This document shows positions 1 through 11,834 of a DNA stretch of 64,000 bases, in pieces. Numbering within the stretch: position 1 is the stretch's first letter; each line of letters begins with the position of its first letter. The notes beneath the pieces were generated by a model, which made no database searches, was not told where the DNA came from, and saw only the letters and a list, made by a program, of their open reading frames with translations. The position numbers and the translations under genes are program-made. The stretch is from Pisolithus tinctorius (taxonomy: Eukaryota; Basidiomycota; Agaricomycetes; Boletales; Pisolithaceae): contig JANFAH010000022.1 of NCBI GenBank assembly GCA_024663395.1, forward strand, positions 682,001-746,000. Reading direction: 5' to 3'.

Positions 1-165
1 ATCGATGAAATCATTTTTGGCTGAACCTTGATTCAAATTGTCCCAGATTCATATGCTCACTTTTTTCAGATAGTAACTTGATTCATCTCCATCCATGCCA
101 TTTGCCTCCAGCAGACAGCTCTCTCTGTTCTTGTCATCACTTATCATGTCCTTGTTCCTGACCGT

Positions 166-627
166 TGTAGGAATAGGTAAAATAGATATACCTATAATGG
201 TAATAGTCAGTAATGGGCGAGTTTAGTGCTCGACCCAAAAGGGAGGTTCTCTCTGGAGAAAGAAGTGTAGTAAAAAAAGTAAAAAATGCGAACTAGAAAA
301 AAGATACTTAGCTGTGCCTGTCTAATACTCTTGCCAGTCCTCCTGGCACTTTGGGTACTCCCCAAAGTAATAAATCTATCTTCGAAAACTCGCTGAAATG
401 CGAGACTAAATCACCCTACTACTGAGGGCCTGTGACATGTACTTGTTGTTATGGTAAACTGAACTCGCGCGAACACAGCACACGCGCTTAGTCAGCGACA
501 CGGCTGCTTGTCACCAAGTCCAGGGGTACAAACACAAAAACAAAGGCAAGAAATAAAACAAGTCCTTCCACCCCTAAACTCCTGACCAAGACGGATTCTC
601 CTAGGGAACTCAAACTCGTTCCCTACA
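166..627. mobile_element. Solo LTR, family A copy 1
   Basis: A 462-bp unit with ends TGTAGGAATAGG and TTCCCTACA (TG...CA, imperfect terminal inverted repeat), flanked on both sides by the 4-bp direct repeat CCGT (162-165 and 628-631). A diverged second copy with its own 4-bp duplication lies at 12149-12622. Neither has an internal retroelement region attached, so a solo LTR is the simplest reading; a short non-autonomous element with the same ends cannot be excluded. A polyadenylation-like AATAAA lies in the middle (near 370). The first 165 bases of the window hold no feature I can identify. Confidence 0.7.
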
Positions 628-797
628 CCGTGCACTCATCTTGGCCTATGTTGCTGTCAAATTTTTGTTTCAGCTGTGTAGCCACTCTCCTATTGTAATG
701 ACCCAGAGTCTGGTGACTTTGGGTCTCAGACACTTAGTAGTGACTTTGAGTCCTGCATATACACTATTGACTTTGTGTCACAGTGTTCAGTTACCAA

Positions 798-3700
798 ATG
801 GGAGTCTGCTGCCCGAAACCTCAGAGGAATTGTGGTGCTTCCTCTTCCCAGCATTGTGCATTGGATGATGGCTCTGACCTTGTAAGTTTTTCTCATTGTT
901 GTGAACTTCCTTATATTTGTGTTGGCTTATCTTCCTGCAGAGTTCCTCCATCGCATCTCCTTCAACTAGTCAGATGCCCAGTGTCGCACCCCACCCCTCG
1001 ACCTCGTCTGATCATCAGGCTTCATTTCGCTTTCCTCCACCCTCGGTATGTCAGATTTTGTCTGCAAGATATTTTTCTGATCAGTTTGTCTTCCCCACAG
1101 GGCCCCTCTGTTGTACTGGCATCAACTAGTTGGCTGCCCAACATAACTGCACCCCCCCCTGCTTGCTCTCATCCAATAATCAAGCATCCCTTCATATTCC
1201 TTCAGTATTTGGATTTTACTCTGAAAACCAATCTTCACATCAGCTTATCCCTACAGGGTCCCCCTGATGCGTCGGCTTCAACTAGCCAGCTGGAGAGTGC
1301 AGTCTCAAACTCCCTTCCACTGACATCATCATCAGATACTCAGGTGATGCCTAGTCATTTGGTACATCTTTTCCCTCTAGCAGAACTTGCACATACTTAC
1401 ATCTGGCTAGGACCCTCAGTCATTGTTTGTTCCACATCCATCAGCTCATCACCACCAGCCCTATGGTACGAAAGGACTCTACCTCCCTGCACCCCCACCT
1501 CTCTTTGTCCTTCCAGGTTGCCAGCACCTTGCACAAGATGCCAATGCTGTACCAGATCAACATCGCAGCTTGCCTCCTTGCGGGTCTGATGTTTTTGATC
1601 TTGTGGATAGCCTTCATTTCAATGAGGAGGCCGGTTCTCCCTTGGGCCTGAGCAGTTTGCAGAAGCGACAAAACCAATGGTGACGGTGGTCACAAGATGT
1701 TATCCCTGCACTTCTGAAGCCCTACCTGTGGTACCTCCAAGCATCACAAAGCCTTCAGGTGGTGGTAGATCCCCCAGCTCACCATCTAAGTGGATGTCCC
1801 ACTTGTGTGGTGCATTCACTCACTGTTTGCTGTCTTTTCTTTGACCGTATGTGACCCCATCATTGTGCTTATGTCATGCTCACACATACCAGGTTTGGAG
1901 GAAATTGAGATAAGCTATTGTGCATGCACCCCAGCTCCTATACACCTCATGGGACATGGTCTATTTGTGTGTTCCCCTATCTCTCCCACTCTTGCAGTTG
2001 ATCTTCGAGTGTTGGAGTTTGTGAGGAAACTCTTTGTGCGGTTGACCCCCAACACAACTGCATGGTGTGAAGCACTTGAAAGTTTTCTAGATGCCAAAGG
2101 GTACAAGCTGCAGTCCAAGGTATGTTGTATTCATAGGATAATCATTATATTATCTGTCCCCCTTATGTGCTCCCATACCACACACACCCCTTATATATTG
2201 TCCTATTGAAGTGCCAATATCTACTAGTTAAACACTTCTATCTATCTCTTCATGGCAGTATAAGGGATTCTTACCATGCAATCATCAGGATAACCTTCGA
2301 CGACGATTCAGCAATGCATACCATTGGTATACTGTGTTAACAATATACATGGAGGACCATATTACTGGCCTGGTTCACTCCTCCCAAGCCTCTGTTCAAC
2401 AAGACACTGGGTCTCAACCAAGTGACTACCTATGTGCTCGCTGTCCACTCTGTTTTGGAGGAGGTGTGCCACAGAGAGCTAATGCTGAGCAGGATGAGTG
2501 AGTCAATGGCAGGTTTATTGATGCCAACCTAATTCTGACCTCCAAAAGCCTTGACTGCATTGTCTGCTTGGATGCATGTTTCACCCAGAAGCAAACAAAT
2601 AAGGACTCTGCAGCCCATGACCCTTCCAATCCTAACAACACTGTATTCATTCCTGAATCAGAGGTGAAGGCTATGGAAATTTTCATTGAGAAACAGTGAT
2701 CTCTTCCATCTGATCACCATCATTCTTCACATCAAAAACAAGGGGACAGTTTTGAGGATGGGATGAGAGTGCCCATCTCAGTGCTGGATGGGTGTGGGGA
2801 TTCTTTCCATGCAGCAGATGAAAAGTGCAAGAAAGAAAGCACCCACTTTTTTGCAGACACAGGGCTGATGGCTTTGCTTTGTCGCCATGATCATGTTCTC
2901 TGGCTGGTCAATATGACATCTGCAGGAGAAAAGCAGCACTATGCCTTGGAGCTATTGAAACATCTCTTTGAACATCTGCCTACCACTGCAACTGTTGGCC
3001 TCTTATATGACATTGGCTGTCAACTGGAATGTAGTTGCCACAAGTGGAAGCTACTTGATGAGGGGATACTCTCCAGGTTGAAGTTTGGCATCTCTGTTTT
3101 CCATGCTTATGGTCATCAGTGGCCATGGCAGATAGTATATCACCCATGTAAATGTGTGGGTTTTGGTTTGTCAGATGGTGAGGGGTGTGAGTGGTTATGG
3201 AGTTCTCTGAAGATGCTCATTCCTATCCTCCGAGTGTCTGGTGTAAGCATTCATTTTCCTGTAATATGATTCCAATGTTAAGTTCCTACTTAGTACCATC
3301 AGAGGCTATTTGTTCTTGATAATCAGATTCGTCACTTTGACAAGAAGTCTTTTACTGCTCTTGGCCAGTGGCTGAACAAAAAGTGGTCCCTCTGCAAAAG
3401 CAAGAAAACCATGGCTTTGGGGGCCCTCCATGCATTGCATGTTGACATGCAGACTCTACAAGAGGAGTGGGCTGCACAGGTGCACTCACAGACTCAGCCT
3501 CTACCTTGTTAGTCTTTTTCCTATGTTTGCCATCATGTTGCTCACCATACACACATAGGGCAGTCAAAGAAGAAGGGTGCTGAACAGTTGGCACTTATAC
3601 TTGCCCTGGAAAAATCTGTTCAGAACCACCAGAGCCATGTGGATCAGCTGGAAATGGATCTTCACAATGATTGTGTCAATGACATCATTGACTTCAATTT

Positions 3701-4848
3701 ACAACTTACTGCAGCACAAGCTTCACTCTCAAAGGCAACTCAGGCTTTGAGACAAAAAAAAAGTGCATTAGGAGTCTCAGCACAAACTGACCTCTATCTC
3801 CTGAGGAACAACAAGTGGCTCCAAACCCAAACTAATGCACAGGCACTGAAAGTTCGAATCAGGGAGTGCCTTCTTCAGCGCAAGTTTGAATTTGAGCAGC
3901 TAGAACAGTCATCCAAGAACTCTATTAATGGTAGGTAGAGGGTGTTCTTTCTGCCTGCTATTTTCAATAACATCTGTGGTAGAAAATAATTTACAGTCAC
4001 ATGTGAAGTCATCCATAAAACAACAAGAGCCTGCCATATCAAAACTTGTCACTAGCTACAACACCCTCTGTGATGAGCTTATGGGTATGATATGACTTGG
4101 GAAAGCACCCCCTGGTGCAATTTCCCCTTTCCCCATACCTCCTAAGGGAATTTTTCAACTGGAGGTTGACAGTGATATTTGGCAGGATGTGGGACTTGCA
4201 GAGGGTTGTGCTAATCCCCCATCTTGGCTTGCTGATGAAGCTGTGCGTAAAGGAATAAGGCTCATGCTAGAAGTTGATTGTTGTAATGAAGAAGAAAGAA
4301 GATTGTCAAGAGAGCAGTCTGCCTTGCAGGAATGGTTTTCTGTGGAGTGGAAGAGTGTCCAGGTGACCTTGGAACATGCAGGTGAGTTCAAATGTCATTG
4401 TCTTGTCACCATCTCACAATAGTTAGACAAATCTTACAAGTATCACCTGCAATCACTGAGGGATAACCTTGTGGGAGTATATGTCAATTGGGAGGCCAAG
4501 GTTCAATATATTCCACATGCATGGATTCCATCTAGACCTTGGGGACCCAGAGCAGAGGAAATTGCAGGTTGCCTTGTGGCTGCTAACAATTCCAGTGTAA
4601 TATCTGCAGCAGAGGATCAAACAGAGGGATCATTAAAAGACTATGACTCTGATGGGGAGGGGTTGATGTCAGAAGGTGGTGATAACCTATTGTTATCCAT
4701 TGAAGAGATGGCACTGGAAGAGGAATATTCCATGGGGGAAGCAGATGAGGAGCAATCCACAGAGGATGAGGAATGGTTGCAGGACATTGAAAATGGTTAT
4801 TTGCCCTCTTCACCAGTGAAATTGCCATTAAAAAGATGGAGATACTAG
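798..4848 (+). pseudogene. KDZ-type transposase, degenerate
   Basis: Multi-exon coding sequence of the Kyakuja-Dileera-Zisupton family. Likely introns include 882-940, 1046-1100 and 1205-1256 (GT...AG, 52-59 bp). From about 1600 the order is a conserved N-terminal region, a cysteine-rich stretch (1900-2500), then the RNase H-like core with motifs FADTGLMALLCRHD, GLLYDIGCQL and SVFHAYGHQWPWQ (2850-3130), then GFGLSDGEGCE. Downstream exons (3300-3940) code a charged coiled-coil-like region, and 4471-4848 an acidic C-terminus. In-frame TGA codons (for example just after RQKRQNQW near 1682, and near 2500) and Cys or Trp where Arg is usual suggest CpG decay. KDZ enzymes move DNA transposons by cut and paste; this copy looks dead. 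The start is uncertain because the Ser/Pro-rich N-terminus is poorly conserved, and I could not define the element's ends. Confidence 0.8.
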
Positions 4849-4951
4849 ACTTTGTATACATATATTGAATGTCTATAAAATGGAGAATGACCCCTGCGTT
4901 ATCTTTGTGATGTTGTGACTGATCATATATCCCTTCATTGCCCCTCACAAT

Positions 4952-5640
4952 GTGTCCAGGCTCATTGTTCATACTAATGTGATCAAAATTGAGTGCACCA
5001 CAGCAAGTGAGAAATGGTGCTATTTAACAGTGATACTGAGTGCATATATAGCAGAAAAGAAGCAGAGGATCCAGGAGGGTATTGATGATGCATATCATGA
5101 CCACTTGAAGGCCAGGCCCAGCATGAATAACCTAGAATCCTTCAGAAGTGTGGTTGAGTGTGAATTTATCCTGGCTCATGACCATTCTGGTTGATATATG
5201 CAGGAGCACCTGAAGGAGGACAACAATGTCAAGCAGATGGTCACTACAGGATCAAAAGCATTATATATCTTTGTCTTGCAGATGATGATCTGTGTTGGGC
5301 AGCAGAGTGTGGAAGGAAAGTGTATACCATTCAGCTTCCACCATTGGACATTACCTCATTTTGCAAGGAGTTCAAGCACAAATACTGTGTTGATGTTACA
5401 GACAAGGAGGGTGGCTTCCTTGCTGGAGTTCTGCAGATTGGTATTGACAAAAGCTCCCTGGAGTTGCAAGCAAAGCTTGGTGAAGAATATGCTTGCCTCA
5501 TTCAGCATCATCATGCATTTCAGACATCCACTGTCCCTTGCACAGGCAGCCTTACTCCCTACTACATGGGTGTCAACTTGTATCATATCATTCACAATGC
5601 CATTAAGATCTTTCACATTGACCACTGCAAGCCTACCTTG
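4952..5640 (+). pseudogene. Unidentified coding remnant
   Basis: Two overlapping open stretches (4952-5194 and 5191-5682) read as protein-like sequence in different frames. The second includes [20 protein letters not shown] and a His-rich segment before running into the minisatellite at 5641. I do not recognise a family. It sits immediately downstream of the KDZ transposase and could be another exon group of the same mobile element or a captured host fragment. The frame change at about 5195 may be an intron or decay. Confidence 0.3.
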
Positions 5641-6410
5641 ACTTGGAGAATCCCCATGTCCAATGGAGAATCTCCAACATGAAATGGAGAATCCCCACAG
5701 TTCATGGAGAACTCCCACAATTGACATGGAGAATCCCCACATTGGATATGGAAAATCCCCAGTGGGCCATGGAGAATCCCCACCCTTGACATGGAGAATC
5801 TCCAACACAACATGGAGAATCCCCAGTGGGCCATGGAGAATCCCCAACATGGCATGGAGAATCCCCAACATGACATGGAGAATCCCCAGTGGGCCATGGA
5901 GAATCCCCAACATGGCATGGAGAATCCCCAACATGGCATGGAGAATCCCCACCCTTGACATGGAGAATCTCCAACATGACATGGAGAATCCCCAGTGGGC
6001 CATGGAGAATCCCCAATGTGGCATGGAGAATCCCCACCCTTGACATGGAGAATCCCCAGTGGGCCATGGAGAATCCCCAACACAGCATGGAGAATCCCCA
6101 CCCTTGACATGGAGAATCCCCAGTGGGTCATGGGAAATCCCCAACATGACATGGAGAATCCCCATCCTTGACATGGAGAATCTCCAACATGACTTGGAGA
6201 ATCCCCAGTGGGCCATGGAGAATCCCCAACATGGCATGGAGAATCCCCATCCTTGACATGGAGAATCTCCACAGGTCATGGAGAATCCCCACAGTTGACA
6301 TGGGGAACCCCCACAGGCCATGGGTAATCTCCAACATGACATGGAGAATCCCCACACTTGACAAGGAGAATCCCCAACATGACATAGACTCAATCCCCAG
6401 CAGGACATGG
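5641..6410. repeat. Minisatellite, 21-22 bp unit with core TGGAGAATCCCCA
   Basis: About 35 tandem units, each starting CATGGAGAATCCCCA and followed by a variable 6-8 bp linker (ACATGG, GTGGGC, CCCTTGA). Some units read TGGAGAATCTCCA, a 6-bp inverted repeat around one central base. Linker types occur in a recurring order (GTGGGC - ACATGGC - CCCTTGA), which suggests higher-order amplification. Three further degenerate units sit at about 7470-7525, beyond the second minisatellite. Long open frames on both strands across this block are products of the repeat and not genes. Confidence 0.9.
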
Positions 6411-7040
6411 AGTATGCACTTAGAGGATCACCTTCTCTGTCCTTTACACCAACTGCTGATATACCTTGTGGTGTTGTTAGTGTTTGAGCCACTCAACAGT
6501 TCATTTGTTCATAGAACAATACTCTCTGCTTCATGTTCCTTGTCTCCATCATCTCACAGCTGTGTGATTTTCCTGGTGACAAAGAGGTGATGGTAGTGTC
6601 CCAACTTCTGAAAATCACAGGGTTTTTTCAATGGTATATTTGTTGACTTCATCATGGGAGCTTGTTGGTGTCCAAACTGTCCTCCATCATCTTGTTGGAG
6701 CAGCATGAAGGGCAGGGTGAGCTAAAGCACAGGGTAGGTTAGTTTGAGTGCATAAGGATGAGTGGAATGTTTGGTCAGGGGGATGTTTCCTGAGAGTTAA
6801 CACCCAGATGATTCTGTTGTCATATGCAGAAGGTGTCATTCTACCTCCCCTTTCCTCTATCATCTGCCCTGCCCCTTTCTCCCCCTGTACCACTCACCTG
6901 CTTTCTGTTCTCCTCCATCCCCCCTGCCTTTCAAGGAATCCTCCTGATCACCTAGGATTCCAATGCAAGTGCCATAATTGATGGTCTCAAGTTGTGTCAC
7001 TCTGTAAGAATGGCTTCCAACTTTCCATGGCCTGGGAAAA
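6411..7040. other. No gene recognised
   Basis: Low-complexity, C/T-rich stretches (6840-6940) and no convincing coding signal on either strand. The short open frames here carry no motif I recognise. Confidence 0.5.
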
Positions 7041-7371
7041 TGGGTCTATTTAGCCTGGGGAAAGCCAAGGATCAACCTGGAAAGCAGGTCTATTTAGCCT
7101 GGGCAAAGCCCAGGTTCACCCTAGCAAGTAGGTCTATTTAGCCTAGGGAAAGCCCAGGTTCACCCTGGCAAGTGGGTCTATTTGGCCTGGGGAAATCCCA
7201 GGATCAACCTGGAAAGCAGGTCTTTTTAGCCTGGGGAAAGCCCAGGTTCACCCTGGCAAGTGGGTCTATTTAGCCTGGGGAAAGCCCAGGTTCACCCTGG
7301 CAAGTGGGTCTATTTAGCCTGGGGAAAGCCCAGGATCAACCTGGAAAGGGGGTCTATTTAGCCTGGAGAAA
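7041..7371. repeat. Minisatellite, 44-bp unit, about 7.5 copies
   Basis: Eight occurrences of a unit beginning GGGTCTATTTAGCCTGGG, continuing with a GGAAAGCCCAGG segment and ending in CACCCTGGCAAGT or CAACCTGGAAAGC. The central CCTGGG...CCCAGG part can form a stem with a short loop. The two end variants alternate irregularly. Nothing indicates coding. Confidence 0.9.
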
Positions 7372-7419
7372 GTCCAATTTGAACCCCAGCTACCCTTTCA
7401 TTTGATGTATAATATATAT

Positions 7420-7600
7420 ATATTATGGAGAAAACATTTTCTCCATCCCTATTAAATTGCTGCTCTGGAGAATCTCCAGCTAGGCAATGGAGAATCTCCA
7501 GGAATGGTGGTGGAGAATCCCCAAAAGTTGGGAATTCCCACCAAAATGACACCTATTAGGTTAATACTTATATCAAAATCTCCTGACCTAATAGGTCTCT
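7420..7600. repeat. Cluster of small inverted repeats
   Basis: A 10-bp inverted repeat ATGGAGAAAA / TTTTCTCCAT separated by two bases lies near 7424. ACCTATTAGGT at 7551-7561 is repeated exactly inverted at 7586-7596 with a 24-nt spacer. Between them are three degenerate copies of the TGGAGAATC(T/C)CCA unit seen at 5641-6410. The stretch separates the minisatellites from the helicase remnant; no gene is seen. Confidence 0.6.
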
Positions 7601-7690
7601 GAGGGGGGTTGACTGAAGTGTGCATTAACATATATGGGAGTCTGTTCCAGTCAGCAAAATCAGGAGGATCTACAACATTTATGGTGAACT

Positions 7691-8880
7691 GTGAAATATC
7701 TCATCCTTGATGAGGTGTCCATGGTGTCTGCTGAATTGCTTACCAAGATTGTGGAGCACATTGCATCTGCAAAGGCTGATGATCCTGCATGGAACAATAG
7801 ACCGTTTGGGGGGGTGAATATAATTTTCACCAGAGATATGGGGCAGCTGTGTCCAGTAAATGGAGCTGCATTGTATTCCTGGATTTTGGTTCAGAATCTC
7901 AACAGACATACTTTTGAGACAGTGCGATGTCAGTGACAGTTGTTCAGGGCTTACATTTGGTGCAATCTAAGCCATGTCATTCAGCTTCAAAAAAATGAGC
8001 AGGCTTGTGACAATCCCAAGTTCATGGAGTTGCTAAGTTGTGTATGAAGTGGAAATGCTTCCACACAACCCAAGAACAGTCAATCAGAATATGAGCTGTT
8101 GATGAGTCATCTGTTGTCTCACTTACAAAGTCCTGCTGAGTTTGAGTCTTTTTGAGATGCTCCCATGATATTTGGCAAGTGATGATTGCATGATTGATAC
8201 AACAATGAGAAGGTGAAGTTGTACATGTCTGCCACTGGCCAACCATTCCAGGATTACACTGCTGAGCATATCTGTAAAGGTAAACCGATGAGCAGTGAAG
8301 ATAACCATTGATTGTCACATGTATGACCAAAGGAATCCAAAGAAAGTTTGGGAAAGCTTCCTCTTCTACCCAGGATGCCTCTGCAAATAATGGAAAACTT
8401 GGCATTCGAGTATAGGATCGTTAACAGCACCTGTGGAGTTCTTCATGACATCATGTATGAAGAAGTGAACAGAGCAAGAATGGCTTGGTGTGCATATGTC
8501 AAAATTCCTTCCTCTGAACTATGAGTTCCAAACAGACCAAGTCATCTTGTGCCCATCTTTCCTCAGCCATGCACTATCACATATTGTGGTGAAGATAATT
8601 GTCTTTTCAAGATAATGTGATGTCAGTTACTGCTGGTCCCTGCCTGGGCATTTACTGATTACAAAGTCCAGGGCACTTCCCTATGCAAAGCTATAGTTGA
8701 TCTTGCAAGCACTCAAGGAATCCAACATGCCTATGTGATGCTCTCTCAAGCCACATCTCTTCACAACATCGCCATTCTTCAATACTTCACTCCTCGTCAT
8801 TCCCTTGGGCACCTTCAAGAAGATCTTCGCAATGAATTACATTGTGTATCTTTTTTGGATCAAAGCACATGAGTCCAGTA
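7691..8880 (+). pseudogene. PIF1-like helicase fragment, degenerate
   Basis: The first part reads as the Walker B region of a PIF1-family 5'-3' DNA helicase, YLILDEVSMVSAELL, followed by a segment like the motif III region (RDMGQLCPV, where GD-MxQLxPV is usual). After several in-frame stops and shifts, C-terminal motifs reappear around 8640-8800: a segment like AFTDYKVQG and then YVMLSQATSLHNIAIL, matching the helicase C-terminal motifs. The N-terminal part with Walker A is missing. Such fungal PIF1 proteins occur both as Helitron enzymes and as free multicopy genes; no Rep domain or Helitron terminus was found, so the source is undecided. Confidence 0.75.
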
Positions 8881-9184
8881 TGAGGATCATAAACAGAGGA
8901 TGTCTTTTCTCCATTGACATGCAAGTACCATTATCAATTGAAGTGTTTTTATTTTTTATTATTTTCTCTCCAATCAGTACTTTCCACACACTCTCTATTT
9001 GATTTTTGACCTTCTAGGGCGATCTCTGATGCACAATTCTGACTACTGACTTCTTATTTCACTGCAATTTGCAACAGTGACTCCATCCCCCATTATCATT
9101 GCATGCCTCGACAGAGTCAGAAATCATGATGTCATCAGTATGTCTTGCATTGTATATCACCTTACATGTCCATTTCTGTCTTTC
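8881..9184. other. No gene recognised
   Basis: AT-rich stretch around 8940-9000 and short open frames without recognisable motifs. It lies between the helicase remnant and the duplicated 2.65-kb block. Confidence 0.5.
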
Positions 9185-9399
9185 TTACAGCTGTTTGCAA
9201 AATGATGTGGAAAATCTGTTTGACAATTAGTCTGGTCAGATATAGCCAGGATAGGACCCCAAAACCACCTCTATGGTAACATTGTGTACTGTAAGCATGT
9301 ACTTAGACTTTGTCCCTATGGCTGACTTGTATTTCAATATGTCATTGCTGTTGTGATCCCCCACTCCTGACACAGAAAAATTACATTCTTTCACAATCT

Positions 9400-10820
9400 C
9401 ACTTTCTGTCTATGGACCCAAGAAAAAGGAGAAGGGAAAGACCACACCAAAAGCAACCATGAAGACAAAAGAGCTTACTTTTGCTGTCAACAATACTAAC
9501 TACCTCGATATTCTACAACATGTACTGGACAAGCATGGTCAAGGACAATATAGGGTCTCAAGCAGTAAACATTTTCCCTTCAAGCTTGTACCACCCAAAG
9601 TGCAGAGGTAAGTCATTTCTCAATCTGTAAATCTGTGCTAACCATGCTTTACCTTAGCCAAGCCATCAGTAATGCAATCAATGTCGATAATGAAGTTGAC
9701 TACAAGGATATGGTCAAGAGGATTTGTAGCATTCACCCTGGCCCAATGAAGATCTATGTCAATATGAAACATGTGGAGAAACTTCTGACTATCAATGGCT
9801 CTGGAGATGAGAGCAATTCATCTGGTGAGGATAGTGGAAAGCAGAAACATTCAGACCTCAATATGCACCTTGCCTGGTGGTGCATGAAACTCCTGAGCTG
9901 GTACAAGAATGAGAATGATGAGGGAATGACTTACATTGGGCCAGTGGGGCCAATCCCCCTTTCACCTGCCATGGTACTGGACTGGTGCCATGCATTGGTA
10001 AGTCCTTTGCTACTCATGAACATTCTATCCCTAAACTATCTGTAGGATGAAGGGCAAGCTACATTGTCAGTTCCCCCAAACCTTGAGTCTTTCAATTGGA
10101 GCAACAAAGTGCTGTTTTTGCATCCAGCCTGCAAAGTGCAAGCCCAGGCATTGCAAAATATTGACATCAACTCTATTACCAGTGTTCTCCTTCTTCAGAT
10201 GCTTGCAAACTCTGGCCTCCTGTCACCCAGTGTATCTAGAGCCCACACTTCTCCAGTTCCACCTCCTGTGACACCCACACACATGCCACTGGATCCTCCC
10301 ATTTCACCACCTGTCCCATCTCCATCTTATCTCTCCTGCTTTCTTTGCTATGCTGAAACAAACCTTGGTGTTTGCAACACCACCCTCTATGAATGGGAAC
10401 TTGAACTCCAGTCGATTGGGCCTGACATCCTCATGGATATTGATGATCAGACACTTGCTAGGGCTGGTATTGCCACTGGTGACATCATTTGTCTCAAGAA
10501 GGGAAGTTTACTTTGGTGGAATGGTCTGATGCAAAGAGGAAGTATAGTGACACTGGGGCATCATCAGGCAATGAGCAAGTGGGCCAAGCCTCATCCCCAC
10601 CCACCAGGCCATTGAAGAAGATCACATATGAGAAGTGATTCAAGGATGGTGGTGGGTGTCATTTCACAGCATCTCCAATGATGATGGTAGCAAGCTGGCC
10701 CCACTTGACTATGACCTTTATTATCACTGTGAGAGTTAAGATCAGTGGTTACCTGTGCCCCAGGGTTTTGTTGTCAATGAGACTGGGGAGGAATCAGAGG
10801 ATGACATTTTTTCTACATAA
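9400..10820 (+). pseudogene. Multicopy fungal protein with SAM-like C-terminus, copy 1
   Basis: Apparent exons: about 9400-9610 (lysine-rich, then a segment ending FPFKLVPPK), about 9657-9999, and 10047 onward; introns of about 47-50 bp. The last exon contains a Pro/Ser-rich linker and then a helical region with SIGPDILMDIDDQTL and AGIATGDIICLKKGSLLWW. That pattern, a helix, then IGpDIL, then GI..GDvi.LkkG, resembles a SAM-type helical bundle. An in-frame TGA in EK*FKDGGG and a shift after it separate the last piece, which ends at 10820. The function is unknown. Presence in two copies inside a repeat supports a link to a mobile element. It is named by similarity to its partner at 45442-46990. 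Confidence 0.5.
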
Positions 10821-10988
10821 TGCCTACATACCTTGCTTTGTGTAATGCCTATGTCATATACATAGGTATCATATCAATTGCAATGTTGGCCTAGAGGCCA
10901 TTTTTCACATCCATACTATGTTGAATGCACATACAAAATCAACTGGTAATTGAAGGGGGGAATCTACTTAGACACAGCAGTACAGTCA

Positions 10989-11834
10989 CTACACTATGTA
11001 CCCAGACACACAGAAATAACCCTCAGCCTTTTCAGGCATAATACTTTGACATGTGTGAACAATCACCATCATTGATAGGTTGTGCAAGTGGCAATGCAAG
11101 TATGCCTTGATTGTAGAAAATGCTTGCTTGATGGGGTTGTAGTCTGGTGAGTATGGTGGGAGATAGATCAACTTGCAAACTGTGAGATGTCAGTGGAAGA
11201 AACATCAATTGATTGATAGTGATGTATGATGCATATCTTCAACTATCTTGCAAATTTCTTCACCATGGTGAATGCGGCAGTTGTCCATAATAATAATGCT
11301 GCAGGGGCCAGGATATGGGTTGGTGAAAGGCATCTGTTGGATAGATTAGCATGTACAGGCTTGAAGACAATTCACTTATGATGTACTCCTTCAAAAATCA
11401 CAGAAAATGCTCTCCATCAACAGTGCCCTTGATGATATTGTATGTGATGATGCCATCAAGCATGATGGCAGGGGGAATAGAGTAGTGCATTCCATGTATG
11501 AAGTACCTCCTGACTTGGCAACATAGACCTCTGACTGTTTGCCCATGTGGGCAAGTGGAGGTACACTTTGTCCTTGGAAGCTTTGTCAATGAAGATGAGC
11601 ATATTTGGGTCTGGCACTTCTGCTGCAATGTGATTCATGTAGAGTGCATGTGACTCCTCACTCCTCTCAGAGGCAGATGCAGAGATGACCTTCTGAGTGA
11701 TGTGGAGGCCCTAAAGAGTTCAAGAAAGTGTAGATGGAGTGATACAAACTCGATGCTTGAGCCAGAGCTCCTCTCAAAGCTCATCTAGGTAGATTGTGCT
11801 GTGATGTTGAATGACAGCAAGAATAAACATGATG
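10989..11834 (-). pseudogene. Tc1/mariner-type transposase, truncated copy 1
   Basis: Minus-strand remnant of a DDE transposase. The C-terminus has the family hallmark YLPPYSPDYNPIKQAFSTIK, in which the third catalytic acidic residue (NPIE) is Lys; upstream are FIDKASKD, where D-E-A-S is usual, and a LPAIMLDGII-like segment. The N-terminal helix-turn-helix present in copy 2 is missing because the block ends at 11834. Several stops and frame changes confirm it is dead. In its family the enzyme cuts at TA dinucleotides. Confidence 0.75.

Larger units (their letters stand above)
9185..11834. repeat. Duplicated 2.65-kb block, copy 1
   Basis: Aligns end to end with 45354-48002, starting at TTACAGCTGTTTGCAAAA and ending in ATAAACATGATG / ATAAACGTGATG. 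It holds a forward gene of unknown function and the 3' part of a Tc1/mariner-type transposase on the minus strand. Most differences between the copies are C/T or G/A, often with TG in one copy and CA in the other where CG would be ancestral. The transposase continues in copy 2 past the point where copy 1 breaks off into the satellite at 11835, so copy 1 is truncated. Confidence 0.85.

Noticed and set aside
5356..6492. Long minus-strand frame (378 codons) of MSCWGFSM-like repeats
   Set aside because: It is the reverse reading of the 21-22 bp minisatellite; unit length divisible or nearly divisible by three keeps the frame open. Similar frames exist on other phases and the plus strand.
5641..7371. 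CRISPR-like look of regularly spaced repeats
   Set aside because: Eukaryotic context, unit of 21-22 or 44 bp without unique spacers, no cas genes; these are minisatellites.
8022..8405. Minus-strand 127-codon frame
   Set aside because: It overlaps the plus-strand PIF1 motifs and has no recognisable domain; a shadow frame.
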